Assembly (NCBI GenBank): GCA_015680635.1 | Contig: JAABOA010000066.1 | Coordinates: 7,241 to 28,868 of the forward strand | Length of the DNA stretch: 21,628 bases | Source: Lunasporangiospora selenospora | Lineage: Eukaryota; Mortierellomycota; Mortierellomycetes; Mortierellales; Mortierellaceae | Direction: 5' to 3' | Shown: piece after piece, positions 9,700-18,996 of the stretch | How the letters are laid out: each line of letters opens with the position of its first letter | Position numbering within the stretch: the stretch's first letter is position 1 | The notes under the pieces: generated by a model | What the model was told of the DNA's origin: nothing | Seen by the model: only the letters and a program-made list of their open reading frames with translations | The model's database searches: none | Translations under genes and position numbers: made by a program

Positions 9700-10065
9700 C
9701 AGAAAAATGCCCTGGCTCGCAATCAAGCTGAGAAAGGGGAAAGGAAACACGCCTTTCCTACTTTCCTGCTTCACCCAAAAAGAAACAAAAAAGAATAACC
9801 TCGTTGAAGTATCTATGGCTCAGTCGTGCCCTTCAAATAAAAACAAACCAATCTCACTGCCAATAGTTTTTTTAAATGTTATCGACAATATGAATGTCTA
9901 TGGACTAAACAAAAGTGTGCTAGAGGATGCCAAAATGAAGGAGAGAAACGTACAATTCTGGGAGAGAACGGACCTTATACGTGGGGAAGGAGAGAAGGAG
10001 GTGATAGAGGAAAGAATTACTACGTCGCGTGTGTGTGAGTGTGAGTGTGAGTGTCTGCTTCTCCA
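9700..10065. other. Convergent 3' flanks, no gene seen
   Basis: This stretch lies between the stop codons of the small plus-strand gene and the minus-strand RPA43 gene. It should hold both 3' UTRs. A GTGAGT-type microsatellite is at 10029-10054, directly past the RPA43 stop. A longer open frame (9425-10069) covers it but is a shadow of the small gene extended through UTR. Confidence 0.5.
10029..10054. repeat. GT/GTGAGT microsatellite
   Basis: A GTGTGT run grading into three GTGAGT-like units, about 26 bp, in the 3' UTR region of RPA43. Confidence 0.8.
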
Positions 10066-11642
10066 TTAAGCCTCGGTCTTGGCCTTCTTGGCCTTCTTCT
10101 CTTTCTTGTCTTTCTTATCCTTTTTCTCCTTCTTCGCCTCAGATACTGGTGCGACCGCCGTCTCTTGAGCTTCGGGTACTGACGACGACTCTGCTGACCG
10201 CTCAGCCTTCTTCTTTTCCTTCTTTATCCTCTTTCGGTCGCTTTCTGTCAAAGCCTGGTCCTTGTTGGCTTCAGAATCATCTTCGTCATCGGCCGGTGCG
10301 GATCTCTTCTTTTGTCCACTCGAAGGCACGTTCTCCAGGCACGAGGGCTGAATCATCATAGAGGGGCGACGCATGGTCACAGGCACGCCCATGAGCGACC
10401 CTGTCACCGTCAACATGTCATTGGTCCGTACCAGTCTATATGATTAGGGTACCAACAAGGGGTGAGTATTTGTAAGTGGTATGCACCATCACACGTGCCC
10501 AAGCGACAAAATTCAAATACTGAGGGGACTTACTCTGCAACTTCAAAGCCAATAACACCTTCGTCTCCAATGCTTTCGCCTGTACCCTTGACAACCCACT
10601 CTCCGTTAAGGAAGCTGTCCATGGATGACTCGTCCTCCTCTTGAGAGTCATCCTCCTTAATGGTGTCATTAGCCTTAGCCTTCTTGGCCCTGGGCTTGGA
10701 CAAGTCATTCGAGAACTCATACTTGTCTTTGGGAATGAGTCTGGAGGGAATAGAAGCGTTGAATGTTCCGTAGAGCAGGAGACCAATATGATCGGGGGAC
10801 TGGAGGTTGATAGTTCCATCTATTCAGAATAAAGTGTAAACAGGGATGTCGCAGAAGGAATTGGCAAAAGCGAAATGTCAGTTATCTGTAAGGCTCATAG
10901 GATTTAGTGACAAAGTTGACACGAGCTACCAGATATATGAATGAGTGAAAAAGGCAGTGAGAGAAAGGGAAAGAATGAAACATACAGAGAACGCTTCCTT
11001 TGATGGGCTTCCAGACCAAGAGTTTGACAGAAATCCAGAAATGCGAGTACGGAGAGTCATACATCACTCTTCCAGACGACTGCAGCAATTCCAGATCCGA
11101 ATGAGCCAACACTACTCCATCCACCTGAGGCACATATCTATTTTTTCCCCCAGTCAAAAAGAGAATAAAGAAAGTGGTTAAAGGACTAATACTACAGTCA
11201 AAGCGAATCAATCGCTGTTGGTAAAAATAGTATCCAGGATTGGGTACAGGATCAAGTCCTTGCAAGGTTCGGGATATCTTTCAGCAGTTCAAAGAAAATA
11301 CCCATTATTCCCTTGCAGTCCTGGAGACTTCTTCAGATGCCTGTATCCCTGTCCCCCAAATCAAGCCACTTTTCTGCAGCTTTGCTCCGTGCACAGGCCA
11401 TTACAGCAATCCCTCTTTATCTTCTCCCTCAAGTCTTCCAATGGCCTTGAACACTTCTGGGAGAAGGGGGTATGTGACGATCGGTTTTGCTCTCTTGACC
11501 ATTACCTCATCAAAAATCCATTCAGCTGTTCCTGAATGCCCTCAATAGGCTTTGCGGCAAAGCATGGAGGCAAGTGGATATAGAGCTTGACGGTATTCTC
11601 GCTGAAAGCAGACGCTGTCGACGCTACAATTGACTTTGGCAT
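10066..11642 (-). CDS. RPA43: DNA-directed RNA polymerase I subunit RPA43
   Basis: Predicted spliced CDS: exons 11642-11506, 11137-10986, 10819-10534 and 10435-10066, giving 314 residues with all phases matching. The N-terminal RPB7-type tip domain includes VKLYIHLPPCFAAKPIEGI and, across intron 1, RYVPQVDGVVLAHSDLELL. The region LLVWKPIKGSVL then TINLQSPDHIGLLLYG and FNASIP is the S1-like OB domain typical of Rpa43. An acidic linker follows, and the C-terminus is a Lys-rich tail (repeated KKEKKDKK, about the last 25 residues) that suits nucleolar localisation. In the family this subunit forms the polymerase I stalk with RPA14 and contacts the initiation factor Rrn3. Intron 1 is unusually long (368 bp) and holds coding-like remnants. 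The start ATG at 11642 follows an A-rich leader. Identity is confident. Confidence 0.93.
11252..11502 (-). pseudogene. Coding-like remnant inside RPA43 intron 1
   Basis: Just inside the donor, the minus strand reads an ATG frame (11502-11401) beginning VKRAKPIVTYPLLPEVFKAI, followed by GRLEGEDKEGLL and a stop. One base out of register a second frame continues (from 11401) with ACARSKAAEKWLDLGDRDTG, a TGA at 11335-11333, then, in the same frame, GIMGIFFELLKDIPNLART to 11252. Residue composition and order look like real protein with one frame change and one internal stop. I do not recognise the source. It could be an inserted gene fragment or mobile-element relic. It is spliced out in the RPA43 model. 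Confidence 0.35.
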
Positions 11643-12217
11643 CCTGTATATCTTTTTTTTTTGGAGTTTTCCACGGGTTACTGTCAATTACGGTTTGCAG
11701 AGGCTTGCTCTTTGTTGGTTGTCTAAAGTATTATGTGGTGTGTGGTAGTTCGCCCGAGTTTGAAAGGCCTTTTGTTGTTGTGTTCCTCGGTGGGTTTGCT
11801 ACTCTGCTTGAGGGAAGTAGCTCCTTGACAAGAGAAAGGGTAAGCCTTCTTGGTCAGAAATCGGTTGAAAAAGAATTGGGTTGGGCGAGAGTCTGGATGT
11901 TGTAGGTAAATGACCAGAGAAAGATGATCCCAATCCACGAAATGAGGCAATGTACTTGAATGCAGGTTTTTGGCAAACAACTTGTACCCAAAAAAGGACC
12001 TCCCTTCAAAAAAGAAAATGGTGGCTGATCGATTTTGTTTATGCTCTGGTCCATCGCCCGTTCCTTTCTCCATAGTTATCAGGTGACCGAGCCACCAACC
12101 AAACACACTCACACTCCACACTACACACTACACACACACTACATACTACATTTGTTGTTGTTGGTTTGGTTTTTAATGAGGATAACGCGTCGTTTATAAG
12201 GAAATATTCCTGTCGAT
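11643..12217. other. RPA43 promoter and RPL9 3' flank
   Basis: The stretch separates two minus-strand genes. It contains an ACACT-type CA-rich repeat at about 12105-12151 near the RPL9 3' end. One near-match to the GATA site (TTATCAGGT, 12076-12084) is present. A 132-codon open frame (11723-12121) starts in the repeat and has no coding character. Nothing else recognised. Confidence 0.5.
12105..12151. repeat. CA/ACACT-rich simple repeat
   Basis: Plus-strand sequence of alternating CACACT, ACACTA and CATACTA units about 47 bp long, in the 3' flank of RPL9 and the distal promoter of RPA43. Confidence 0.7.
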
Positions 12218-12793
12218 TTACTCTTCATCGGCACCCTTGAGGGTTCCCTTCTGGGAAACGTAGATACCGTCCAAGAACTTACGGATATCCTTGTTGCGGA
12301 CGAGGGTGGCCTGCTGGATGTTGGCAGCGGACTGGGAGACGTTCTCGAGATCGTTACCGGTCAAGATGATCTCATCCTTCTGGTCCTTGGAGTGGATAAT
12401 GGTGACACCCTCCAACATGGGAACCTTGCGGACGAGCTTCTCACCCAAGAAGTTACGGATCTCAACCGACTTGGCGTCATCGGCAATGATAACGTTGATG
12501 GGGAAATGGGCATAGACGAAGCGCATCTTGTACTCGTAACCCTTGGTAACACCGAGGATCATGTTGTTGATCAACGAGCGGATGGTGCGGAGGCAAGCAA
12601 CGTGCTTGCGCTTTCCGTGCCAGACAACGAGGCGGAGACGGCTCTTCTCGAGCTTGACAATGTCCATCTCGACGTGACGGAAGCTCTTGAAGAGCTTGCC
12701 ACGGGGACCGGTGATGGTGACCTGACGGGCCTTGATCTCGACCTCGACATTGGCGGGGATGGCGAGAATCTCTTCCTTGTAGATATCCTTCAT
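12218..12793 (-). CDS. RPL9: 60S ribosomal protein L9 (uL6)
   Basis: An uninterrupted 191-codon CDS, the same length as yeast L9. It begins MKDIYKEEILAIPANVEVEI and carries the uL6 repeat elements: VTITGPRGKL, the strand EKSRLRLVVW, LRTIRSLINNMILGVTKGYE, then FPINVIIADDAKSVEIRNFLG and the C-terminal IRKFLDGIYVSQKG. This cytosolic large-subunit protein sits near the sarcin-ricin loop and the stalk base. The ATG at 12793 lies 7 bases after a strong acceptor (GCTTTTTCAG, ending at 12801). So a 5' UTR intron, common in fungal ribosomal-protein genes, is likely. I could not fix its donor. Codon choice is C-rich in third position, unlike neighbours, as expected for a highly expressed gene. Confidence 0.97.
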   Translation of the reverse strand: MKDIYKEEILAIPANVEVEIKARQVTITGPRGKLFKSFRHVEMDIVKLEKSRLRLVVWHGKRKHVACLRTIRSLINNMILGVTKGYEYKMRFVYAHFPINVIIADDAKSVEIRNFLGEKLVRKVPMLEGVTIIHSKDQKDEIILTGNDLENVSQSAANIQQATLVRNKDIRKFLDGIYVSQKGTLKGADEE

Positions 12794-12800
12794 TTTGATC

Positions 12801-13243
12801 CTGAAAAAGCAAAAGGTTAAGAAATTGACCAGTTAGAATCCAGGTACTTTGAAAGGGGGGGGGGGGCAGAGTGATCCTGGCGTCTCTCCCGTGGTATGCA
12901 AAGTTATTGAGGCGCTCCAGTGGAGTGTATTTCCTCCCGAGTTATCTGCGGGCGCCAACAAGGGTAGCACTAGATTTTGTTGCGTATACTTAAAGCAGAC
13001 GCAGCCAAAAATAGGCTCTCCATTTTGGTCCACTGATGAACTGTTGGGCGCGATCCAGCTTTGACAAGATTTGGGCGTAGGATTAGCTAAATCAAGGTCT
13101 TTCTCCATTCCTTTGCCAGTAGACTAGAGTCTTCCAACAAAGAAATAAAGATTGTACCCCACTGGTAATCGCGATGTTGTTCCTCTGTAGTTCATTCCAA
13201 ACATAAGCTGAAATCACTGCATCACTGTTGGTTCACAATCACA
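12801..13243. other. RPL9 5' leader, probable 5' UTR intron and promoter
   Basis: On the minus strand an acceptor (GCTTTTTCAG) ends at 12801, implying that part of this region is a 5' UTR intron. A G12 homopolymer (C12 in the transcript sense) lies at 12855-12866. The donor and transcription start are not resolved. The region also holds the 3' flank of the small ORF that stops at 13244. No further gene is evident. Confidence 0.5.
12855..12866. repeat. G12 homopolymer
   Basis: Twelve consecutive G on the plus strand, so C12 in the RPL9 sense strand, about 60 bp upstream of the RPL9 ATG and probably intronic. Confidence 0.85.
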
Positions 13244-13438
13244 TCATAGATTGACTTGTTTCCCGAAAGCCCAAGGCGTAGCGTGTCCTCCCTGATATCC
13301 TTTGCTTAAAGCGGTATAAATAGCATTCGGTTGATCGAACGGTGCGCCAGATGCTCTGTCGGATAGCATGGTTGCATGGCCTCCGTGGGAAACGCTCGAT
13401 GGTTTCTCGGTCGGATGGATGTATCCAAGGTCCTGCAT
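13244..13438 (-). CDS. Possible small protein with a duplicated GGHAT motif (64 aa)
   Basis: From the ATG at 13438 the frame gives 64 residues beginning MQDLGYIHPTEKPSSV. It contains HGGHATMLSDRASGAP and, near the end, YQGGHATPWAFGKQVNL, so the motif GGHAT appears twice, about 30 residues apart. The composition (Gly, His, Ala, Pro, aromatic residues) is protein-like, whereas the overlapping frames are not. The frame is open upstream without an ATG as far as a stop near 13585, so a spliced or longer N-terminus is possible. No signal peptide and no cysteine. I do not recognise the family. It lies head-to-head with the secreted-protein gene at 13895. Confidence 0.45.
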   Translation of the reverse strand: MQDLGYIHPTEKPSSVSHGGHATMLSDRASGAPFDQPNAIYTALSKGYQGGHATPWAFGKQVNL

Positions 13439-13894
13439 ATTGGATGGATTGAAGTCGTCCCTCTCCCCTCCAAAATACAGATTGTCTGTCGCTCTCCCCT
13501 CCCTTCTCCTCGCCCACCGTGTCTGGTCACACACCGAGAGTGTTAAATTAGAGAAGGAACAAAAAAGTCCGCCTGGGCCTGTCCAAATATCTGCTGATCA
13601 GCCGCGATCTCGTGGCTTGTTCCTTCACTACTATAGGCGTCGAGCTCAACGCCAACGCCAGCCGAGCCAACCAGACCCTGGTACAAGAGTGGGGAGAGAG
13701 TCTATAGTCTGCTTGTAAAAATAGCATTTAAGAAACAGGAAAGAGGAAAACCTGAGGCAAAAGATATGCATAAATACGGCCCCAGGTAACAATTGACCCA
13801 CAAACATTCTCTTCACTTTCTCTTTTCTCAACAATCACGACCCCCACTCCCCTCCTACCTCTACCCGTTAGCGCCCCGTACATTCCAAGCAATC
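13439..13894. promoter_or_regulatory. Promoter region of the secreted cysteine-rich protein gene
   Basis: A TATA-like element (TGCATAAATA, 13767-13776) lies about 120 bp upstream of the ATG at 13895. The following leader (13800-13890) is rich in C and T with CAATCACGACC, as in many strongly expressed fungal genes. The left part should hold the 5' region of the small minus-strand ORF. Confidence 0.5.
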
Positions 13895-14176
13895 ATGAAG
13901 TTCAACCTCCTCTGCCTCGCCGCTCTCCTCCCCTTGGCCATGGCTGCTCCCCGTCCCTTTGATGGAAACTCCCGTTGCGAAGTTCAAGGCTTCAAGTACT
14001 CGCCTCCCTCCGTCATCGAATGCTGCCTCAAGCACATGGGTGGATCCGACTTCAAGAAAGATACTGTCTTCTGCAAGTTGCCCATCGGTAGAGAAGGCCG
14101 TTTCCGCAAGTGCGTGAGGGATCTTGGCTTTGCTACCGTCGTCGACTGCCATTACTACGATGAAGATCTCGAATAA
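13895..14176 (+). CDS. Small secreted cysteine-rich protein (93 aa)
   Basis: The ATG at 13895 is the first true ATG of the frame. Residues 1-17 form a clear signal peptide (MKFNLLCLAALLPLAMA) with probable cleavage before APRPFD. The mature chain of about 76 residues has six cysteines at 28, 43, 44, 60, 73 and 85, with a CC pair, enough for three disulfides. Charged segments include HMGGSDFKKD and GREGRFRKCVRDLGF, and the tail is acidic (YYDEDLE). There is no intron, repeat or membrane segment. Such small secreted cysteine-rich proteins in fungi act as effectors, antimicrobial peptides or wall proteins; nothing here decides between them. The TATA-like promoter and C-rich codon third positions suggest strong expression. 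Confidence 0.85.
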   Translation: MKFNLLCLAALLPLAMAAPRPFDGNSRCEVQGFKYSPPSVIECCLKHMGGSDFKKDTVFCKLPIGREGRFRKCVRDLGFATVVDCHYYDEDLE

Positions 14177-14587
14177 AGAACGTCGACTCTTTTGGACCTC
14201 ATGAGGGCACCTTTCTTTTATCTCTCAAGATCAAAATGCTCAGCGCTTTTGTTAGTACTAGATGAATAACATGTTGATTTTTAGCGCGACTGGGAGAGAA
14301 GTGTTTAATATTATACAACTTGCTTTGCAATAAATTATGGATTTTTTTTTGTTCCTTCTTGATTTTGTACAGGAGCTTAGTATTGGTACACGGTGAAAGT
14401 GAAAGGGATGCGATAAAAGAAAGAGCTTGAAAGACAAAAAAAACAGGAGGGGGAAAAAACCCAAAAAAACGAAAATGAAAAACAAAAAAGGAGCGAAAAT
14501 AAAAATAAATCTCCCATCCGGTTCAAATGGAAGTGATCGAGAAGAGGATATTGGTTGCTGACAAAGATGCTAATGATAGAGACGGGG
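14177..14587. other. Convergent 3' flanks, AT-rich, no gene seen
   Basis: This lies between the stop of the secreted protein and the stop of the kinase gene. It has many A and T runs, including an AATAAA-like stretch near 14330, suitable for polyadenylation in both directions. No coding frame of note. Confidence 0.5.
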
Positions 14588-17500
14588 TTAGTGTGCAGGA
14601 GATGCAGATGGTGGAAGAGTCACAGGGACCTGAATCTCATTCCCATCGCTCTTGCGTCGGACGCCCTTCTCTTGTAACACCTTCTGCTCTTTTAACTTCA
14701 TCATTTTTTCCCACTGTTCCTCATGTTGGCGTCGCATAAGCTCTAGTTCGAGCCGTTGCTTTTCCCGGAGGGTCTTCAAGTCCTCATCCAGGGGGTCCTC
14801 GTCCTCTGACATCTCTGGACAACTCGAGTAGTTGGACCCATTGATATAGTTTGCACCGCTATTCATTGCGTGCTCGGGGGATGGGATCCGATCCGACCAA
14901 AGCTCGATATTCCGTCTTGCTTCACTGCTCAATGGCGGGGACATATCCAAAGCCTCACTCATGGGTTTTAGGGAAAATGGGTGGTGGTCTGGATAAAGAG
15001 GTGTCGTACCCACAGTCTGGGTTTGAGACTGGACCTGACCATTCAGGTTCTTGTTCACTGTGGCTTGCACCGAAACATGAAAGGGAAGCACTTCACCCTT
15101 CCCTTGTAGCACTAAACTAGAACCTCCTTCCTGTTGAGAGACCATGGCGACACTCCGCGTGGAAGACTCTCTTGAAAGAATGGGCGTCTTCGTAATGGAT
15201 GTCTCGGAGGAAGGTGCTACCAATGCCGAAAGGTCGACAGATGGCGAACGGCGGTGATAGTTTATAGAAGAGCCTGAAATGCCATGTCGGTAAGGCGAGG
15301 TGTATCCAACATCTTCCTTTGCTTCCGCCTTGACTCTTGTAACTGAAGATTTGGTGTCCAGCTCGCGCAAAGGAGTGTCTTTGGCAAGGGCATCGTTCAG
15401 TAGCCTAGAGTCCTGTGAGGCGACAAGTGCAGGATCCCTGACTTCATACCCGAGCTCATGCATGCTTGAGGCGTTTGGCATAGATATAGTACGCTCACGA
15501 ATGATGAGAGAAGGCGAGAGGGGATGATGCCCAGCGCCCTGGTGTTGGAGAACATCTGAGTATGTTGTATGGGTCTCCATCTTATCCGTTTCTGCAGCGG
15601 TATTGTGGGGTGCGGTGGCCGACTTGCTCTGCAAAGGTTCGGTACTCGACAATGGTGGGAAAGTGGATTCAGTGATCACGGGTGGGAGTTGCGGAGGTTT
15701 TCGAGGAACGGTTCCATAGCCCTGATCAGACTCCTCAGGTGACTCTGCGCTATTCCAGCCCAAGGAAGCATTCGATCCGACTGAAGAATAGTGATCGTAG
15801 TAGGTATCCGTGGGGGAGGTACCATACTGATCCATGTTGCCAGCAGGCGGGACATTAAGTTGACGGTGATGACCATTCTTGGTTGAGGTCATCTTGTTGG
15901 TATGATCGACATTATGATGCGATGTCTGCTGACCATGGCTCTCCAGTTCTTGATTCTTTGAGATACTCTGCTCAAGCTTCAACGTCGCCTTAGCCAAAGC
16001 AGCATCGACCACCTCATGGATCTTGGAAACTGCCTCAGCCCGATCGTCTGCAGAGAGGATCTGCTCACGAACCATCTCTGCTACAACTTCTTCGACAGTG
16101 TCCACGCTGGTGTCGAAAGGAAACTTAATCTCATGTGTCCCAGCGGGCACAGTCACATCCCTGGGGCCAGCCACAGGGCAAGTGCAAATCATCTTTAGGT
16201 TCAACTGACTACCTTCCATCTCTTCATAGGACACAACCTGGATTGAGCATGTCCTGGTGTTGTTGTGAGAGTGTAATGTAGGGGTTTCCATTGCAAGAGC
16301 CTGATTGTTGAGTTGGATTTCGGACACTGCATGTTGTGCCGTCGCTACTTGTAGTTGAGGTAGCGGTTGATGTTGATGGAGCGCTGCTGGCGTTGGCGGT
16401 TCCTGTTCTAGGATTGAATTGTGAGAGGGGGGTTCCGTAGAAGATATAGGAGTGTGTGGAATGAGGTTGGAGCGGATGTGGTATGTCTTGTTGTCAGCGT
16501 CTACAGTAGTCGAGGTCGTGAACGCCGTTGTGGGTATAGTGAGGGGCTGGGGCCTGTTGAGTGCTGGGGTAATACTGTCAGATGCTGCGGGTGCTGAAGA
16601 TGGAGGTGTGATGGATGAAGAAGGTACAGGTGCGGGTATGGGTGAAGGTATGGGGGCAGGCGTTGATGTGGGTGCGGGCGTCGACGAGGAGGAGAAGGTA
16701 AAGTATGGCTCCACCTGGGATGAACGCGGGGAAGAAGTGCCTGCGGAGCCTGAAGGACTATCCAAATACTCAAGCCGGCATAGACCTGCAGCAGGTGGAA
16801 TTACCAGACAGGGCTTTAGAAAGTCCGAGTCAAGCAATTCCTGGGCTGAGGGGCGAGTCCTGTCGTCATGGTCAAGACAGCGATCGATAAAGGACCTTGT
16901 CTCTGGGTCCTGCACTAGGTCGAGCGACTTTGGCTTGATGCCGAGGGTGACTTTTCGATAGATCTGTGCTTGGTTAGTGCACTCGGAGTATGGATACTCT
17001 TTTGTGACCTAATTATCGATAGCCAATCGTGAGAGTTGGAACAACGGAAGAAAGAGAGGGAGGAGAGGGAGCCACAAGGACAAAAAAGAAGTAAGTGTTT
17101 ACTCGCCGAAAGTGATGGTGCTCACTTGGTCAGTTGGCCTCTAGGCTGCTGGGCGTATGCATGCTGCGTCATCGCACAGTCCAAATCGAGCCGTTGAGGG
17201 AACAAATTTTTTTAGCTTTGGGGAAGACAAGATGACATACCATTTCGAGAACACACATGCCGAAGGCATAAATGTCGACCTTTTCATCGTATTTTTCGTC
17301 ATAGAGCTCGGGTGCCATGAACTCGGGGGTGCCGAGAACTGAGGAGACGTGCGTGCGGTGACGCACGACAGCAAGACCGAGGTCGCCAATCTTCAACTGG
17401 CCATTGTTGCCGTTGATAAAAATGTTATCGCATTTGAGATCACGATGGATGATAGGTGGGTCGTGAGTGTGAAGGTAAACAAGGCCATGAAGGATCTGGC

Positions 17501-17915
17501 GGCACCATGACTTGAGCACCTTGGGTTTCAGAGGGCCCTTGAGTGTCTTTCGAAGATACTGCTTGAGCGTACCCGAGGACATGAGCTCAGTGACAAAGAC
17601 GATGCGCTCGCCGCCTGAAGGGGATTTGGTGGACCAGGATTCATAAAAGTTGATGATGTGTTCGTTTCGGATAGACTGAAGAATTTCGATTTCCGAGAGA
17701 ATCTTTTGAGCCTCCTTCTTGGAGAGATGGTCGAGGCGCAGCTGATTCCAAGCAACCTCAACGCCCTCTTCCTGGTCAAAAGCGCGGTAGACGAGTTTGT
17801 AGGCACCTTCGCCAAGAATCTCGTCACAGCGCTGGAATCGACCCGTGGGGTCTGTTTCTACAGGGCCATCTCCTTCGGCATCGTTGTTTTGGTCGGCCTG
17901 CATGGTGGAGCCCAT
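14588..17915 (-). CDS. WNK-family serine/threonine protein kinase
   Basis: Predicted spliced CDS: exons 17915-17241 and 17008-14588, giving 1031 residues. The kinase domain spans about residues 27-290. The glycine loop is LGEGAYKLVYRAFD with a lysine at residue 40. The usual strand-3 VAIK lysine is replaced: VEVAWNQ has Asn at 57. This lysine relocation defines WNK (with-no-lysine) kinases. HRDLKCDN (157-164), DLG in place of DFG (178-180), GTPEFMAPE (195-203) and, across the intron, VTKEYPYSECTN are all WNK hallmarks. A segment at about 490-565 (LNLKMICTCPV, then HEIKFPFDTSVDTVEEVV) resembles the WNK OSR1_C/PF2-like domain. A long Ser/Pro-rich linker follows, and an acidic coiled coil ends the chain (about 965-1015). 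WNKs sense chloride and osmotic state and usually act through Ste20-type kinases; that role here is inferred. Confidence 0.93.
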
Positions 17916-17937
17916 TGGTGGTGGCGGTGGTGATGGT

Positions 17938-17959
17938 AGAGAGAGAGAGAGAGAGAGAA
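17938..17959. repeat. (GA)n microsatellite
   Basis: About eleven AG/GA dinucleotides directly upstream of the kinase ATG (so CT repeats in the 5' UTR of its transcript). Confidence 0.85.
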
Positions 17960-18385
17960 GGGAGAAGGGAGAAGGTAAAGGGAGAGTAGGCGTGGATTGG
18001 TGATGAGGAGAAGAGGAGCCCTGATGACAAATGGAGACGCTTGTTATTGCTCTGGAAAAATCGCGGCGGATGGGCGAAGTGCGTGGTGCGTGTGCGTGGA
18101 TGAGTAAGTGTGAATGTGTGAATGTGTGGATTGGATGGAGGGAATTGGCTTGGCTTTGTTGGGATTGAATGGGATGCGAGAATGTGATCTGGAATTGCGA
18201 ATGGAGATTGCAATTTGGGGAGGGAGAGTCGAAAGAGAGTGAGAGACTAGACCGAGATCAGTGCGGACATTGGAGAGATGGAGGAAAAAGATATGGAGGA
18301 GCAAGGCGAAGGTGCCGACTGGGCTGTGGCTGTCCGAGAGAGGAAGGGAAGAAGGTGTGAAGAGGGGCGCAGGGACGGATCCAAA

Positions 18386-18540
18386 TGAGGAGGATGAAGA
18401 TGCGAGGAGAGGAGAGGAGAGGAGAGGGGAAAGAGGAAGAGGAATGGAGGGAAAGAGGGAAAAAAGGGCGAACGGAGGCAAGAGAAGGAGAGAGTGAGAG
18501 AGAGAGAGTGAGAGAGAGTGAGAAAGTGAGATAGTGAGAT
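18386..18540. repeat. Purine-rich GAGGA/GAGAGT tract
   Basis: An almost uninterrupted G and A stretch with GAGAGGAGAG units, then GAGAGTGAGAGAG units. In the kinase sense strand it is CT-rich. Confidence 0.8.
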
Positions 18541-18996
18541 TGCGAACAAAAAAAAAGTGAGCCAGCGTGAAGAGACTGGACCAGCCGGAAAAAAAAATTG
18601 TGTTGTGGTTGCTCTCACGCCAGGCTATTGAATTGAATTGAATCAAATGGAAATAACAACCGCTTTCTATACATGCATGGACACTGACACCTCTCCTTAA
18701 CGTGCATTCCTTGTATCTCTCTCATCCTCACTTACCATTTGCCTGCATCCGCAGCAACAATAATATTCATTCAGCTCCATCCTCCTCTGTCTGGTATCTG
18801 TCGCATCTCGACTCTGCACAAATATACGGACGCACACATACTCTCTCTCCCTGTCCCATCGATCTTGGTCTGGGTTACTCATTCCTGCTCTGGCTCATCC
18901 TGACCCTACTCTGCATGCCTCAGCCTCTACATTGTCTCCTGAACATTCCACTTTTTTTATCTTTGCCGCATCACTCAGCTTTGGACGCATCTCTGA

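Larger units (their letters stand above)
17916..18996. promoter_or_regulatory. Divergent promoter between the WNK and AP-4 epsilon-like genes, purine-rich leader
   Basis: The kinase starts at 17915 (minus) and the adaptin at 18997 (plus). The kinase side is extremely pyrimidine-rich in its sense strand from 17938 to about 18540, with GA repeats; this probably includes a long CT-rich 5' UTR. Large open frames here, such as 18044-18646, come from the repeats and are not genes. The adaptin side carries a CT-rich leader near 18840. Confidence 0.55.

Noticed and set aside
9425-10069. 214-codon plus-strand open frame over the small Tyr-rich gene
   Set aside because: It is the small gene read out of frame (poly-Thr from the Tyr repeat) and extended through 3' UTR. 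The in-frame 72-codon ORF has a proper ATG and regular repeats.
11218-11548. Two overlapping plus-strand frames of over 100 codons in RPA43 intron 1
   Set aside because: They are probably antisense shadows of the coding-like remnant on the minus strand, which has the better residue order.
12076-12084. TTATCAGGT, near-match to the iron GATA site upstream of RPA43
   Set aside because: It differs at one of nine positions, is single, and lies over 430 bp from the start of a housekeeping gene.
11723-12121. 132-codon minus-strand open frame between RPA43 and RPL9
   Set aside because: It starts inside a CA-rich simple repeat and has no protein-like composition. It occupies the expected promoter and 3' flank.
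16452-16961. 169-codon plus-strand frame rich in Val, Gly and Glu
   Set aside because: It is antisense to the Ser/Pro-rich linker of the WNK kinase.
18044-18646. 200-codon minus-strand open frame rich in Ser, Leu and Pro
   Set aside because: It is a by-product of the pyrimidine-rich leader; repeats stay open in all frames.
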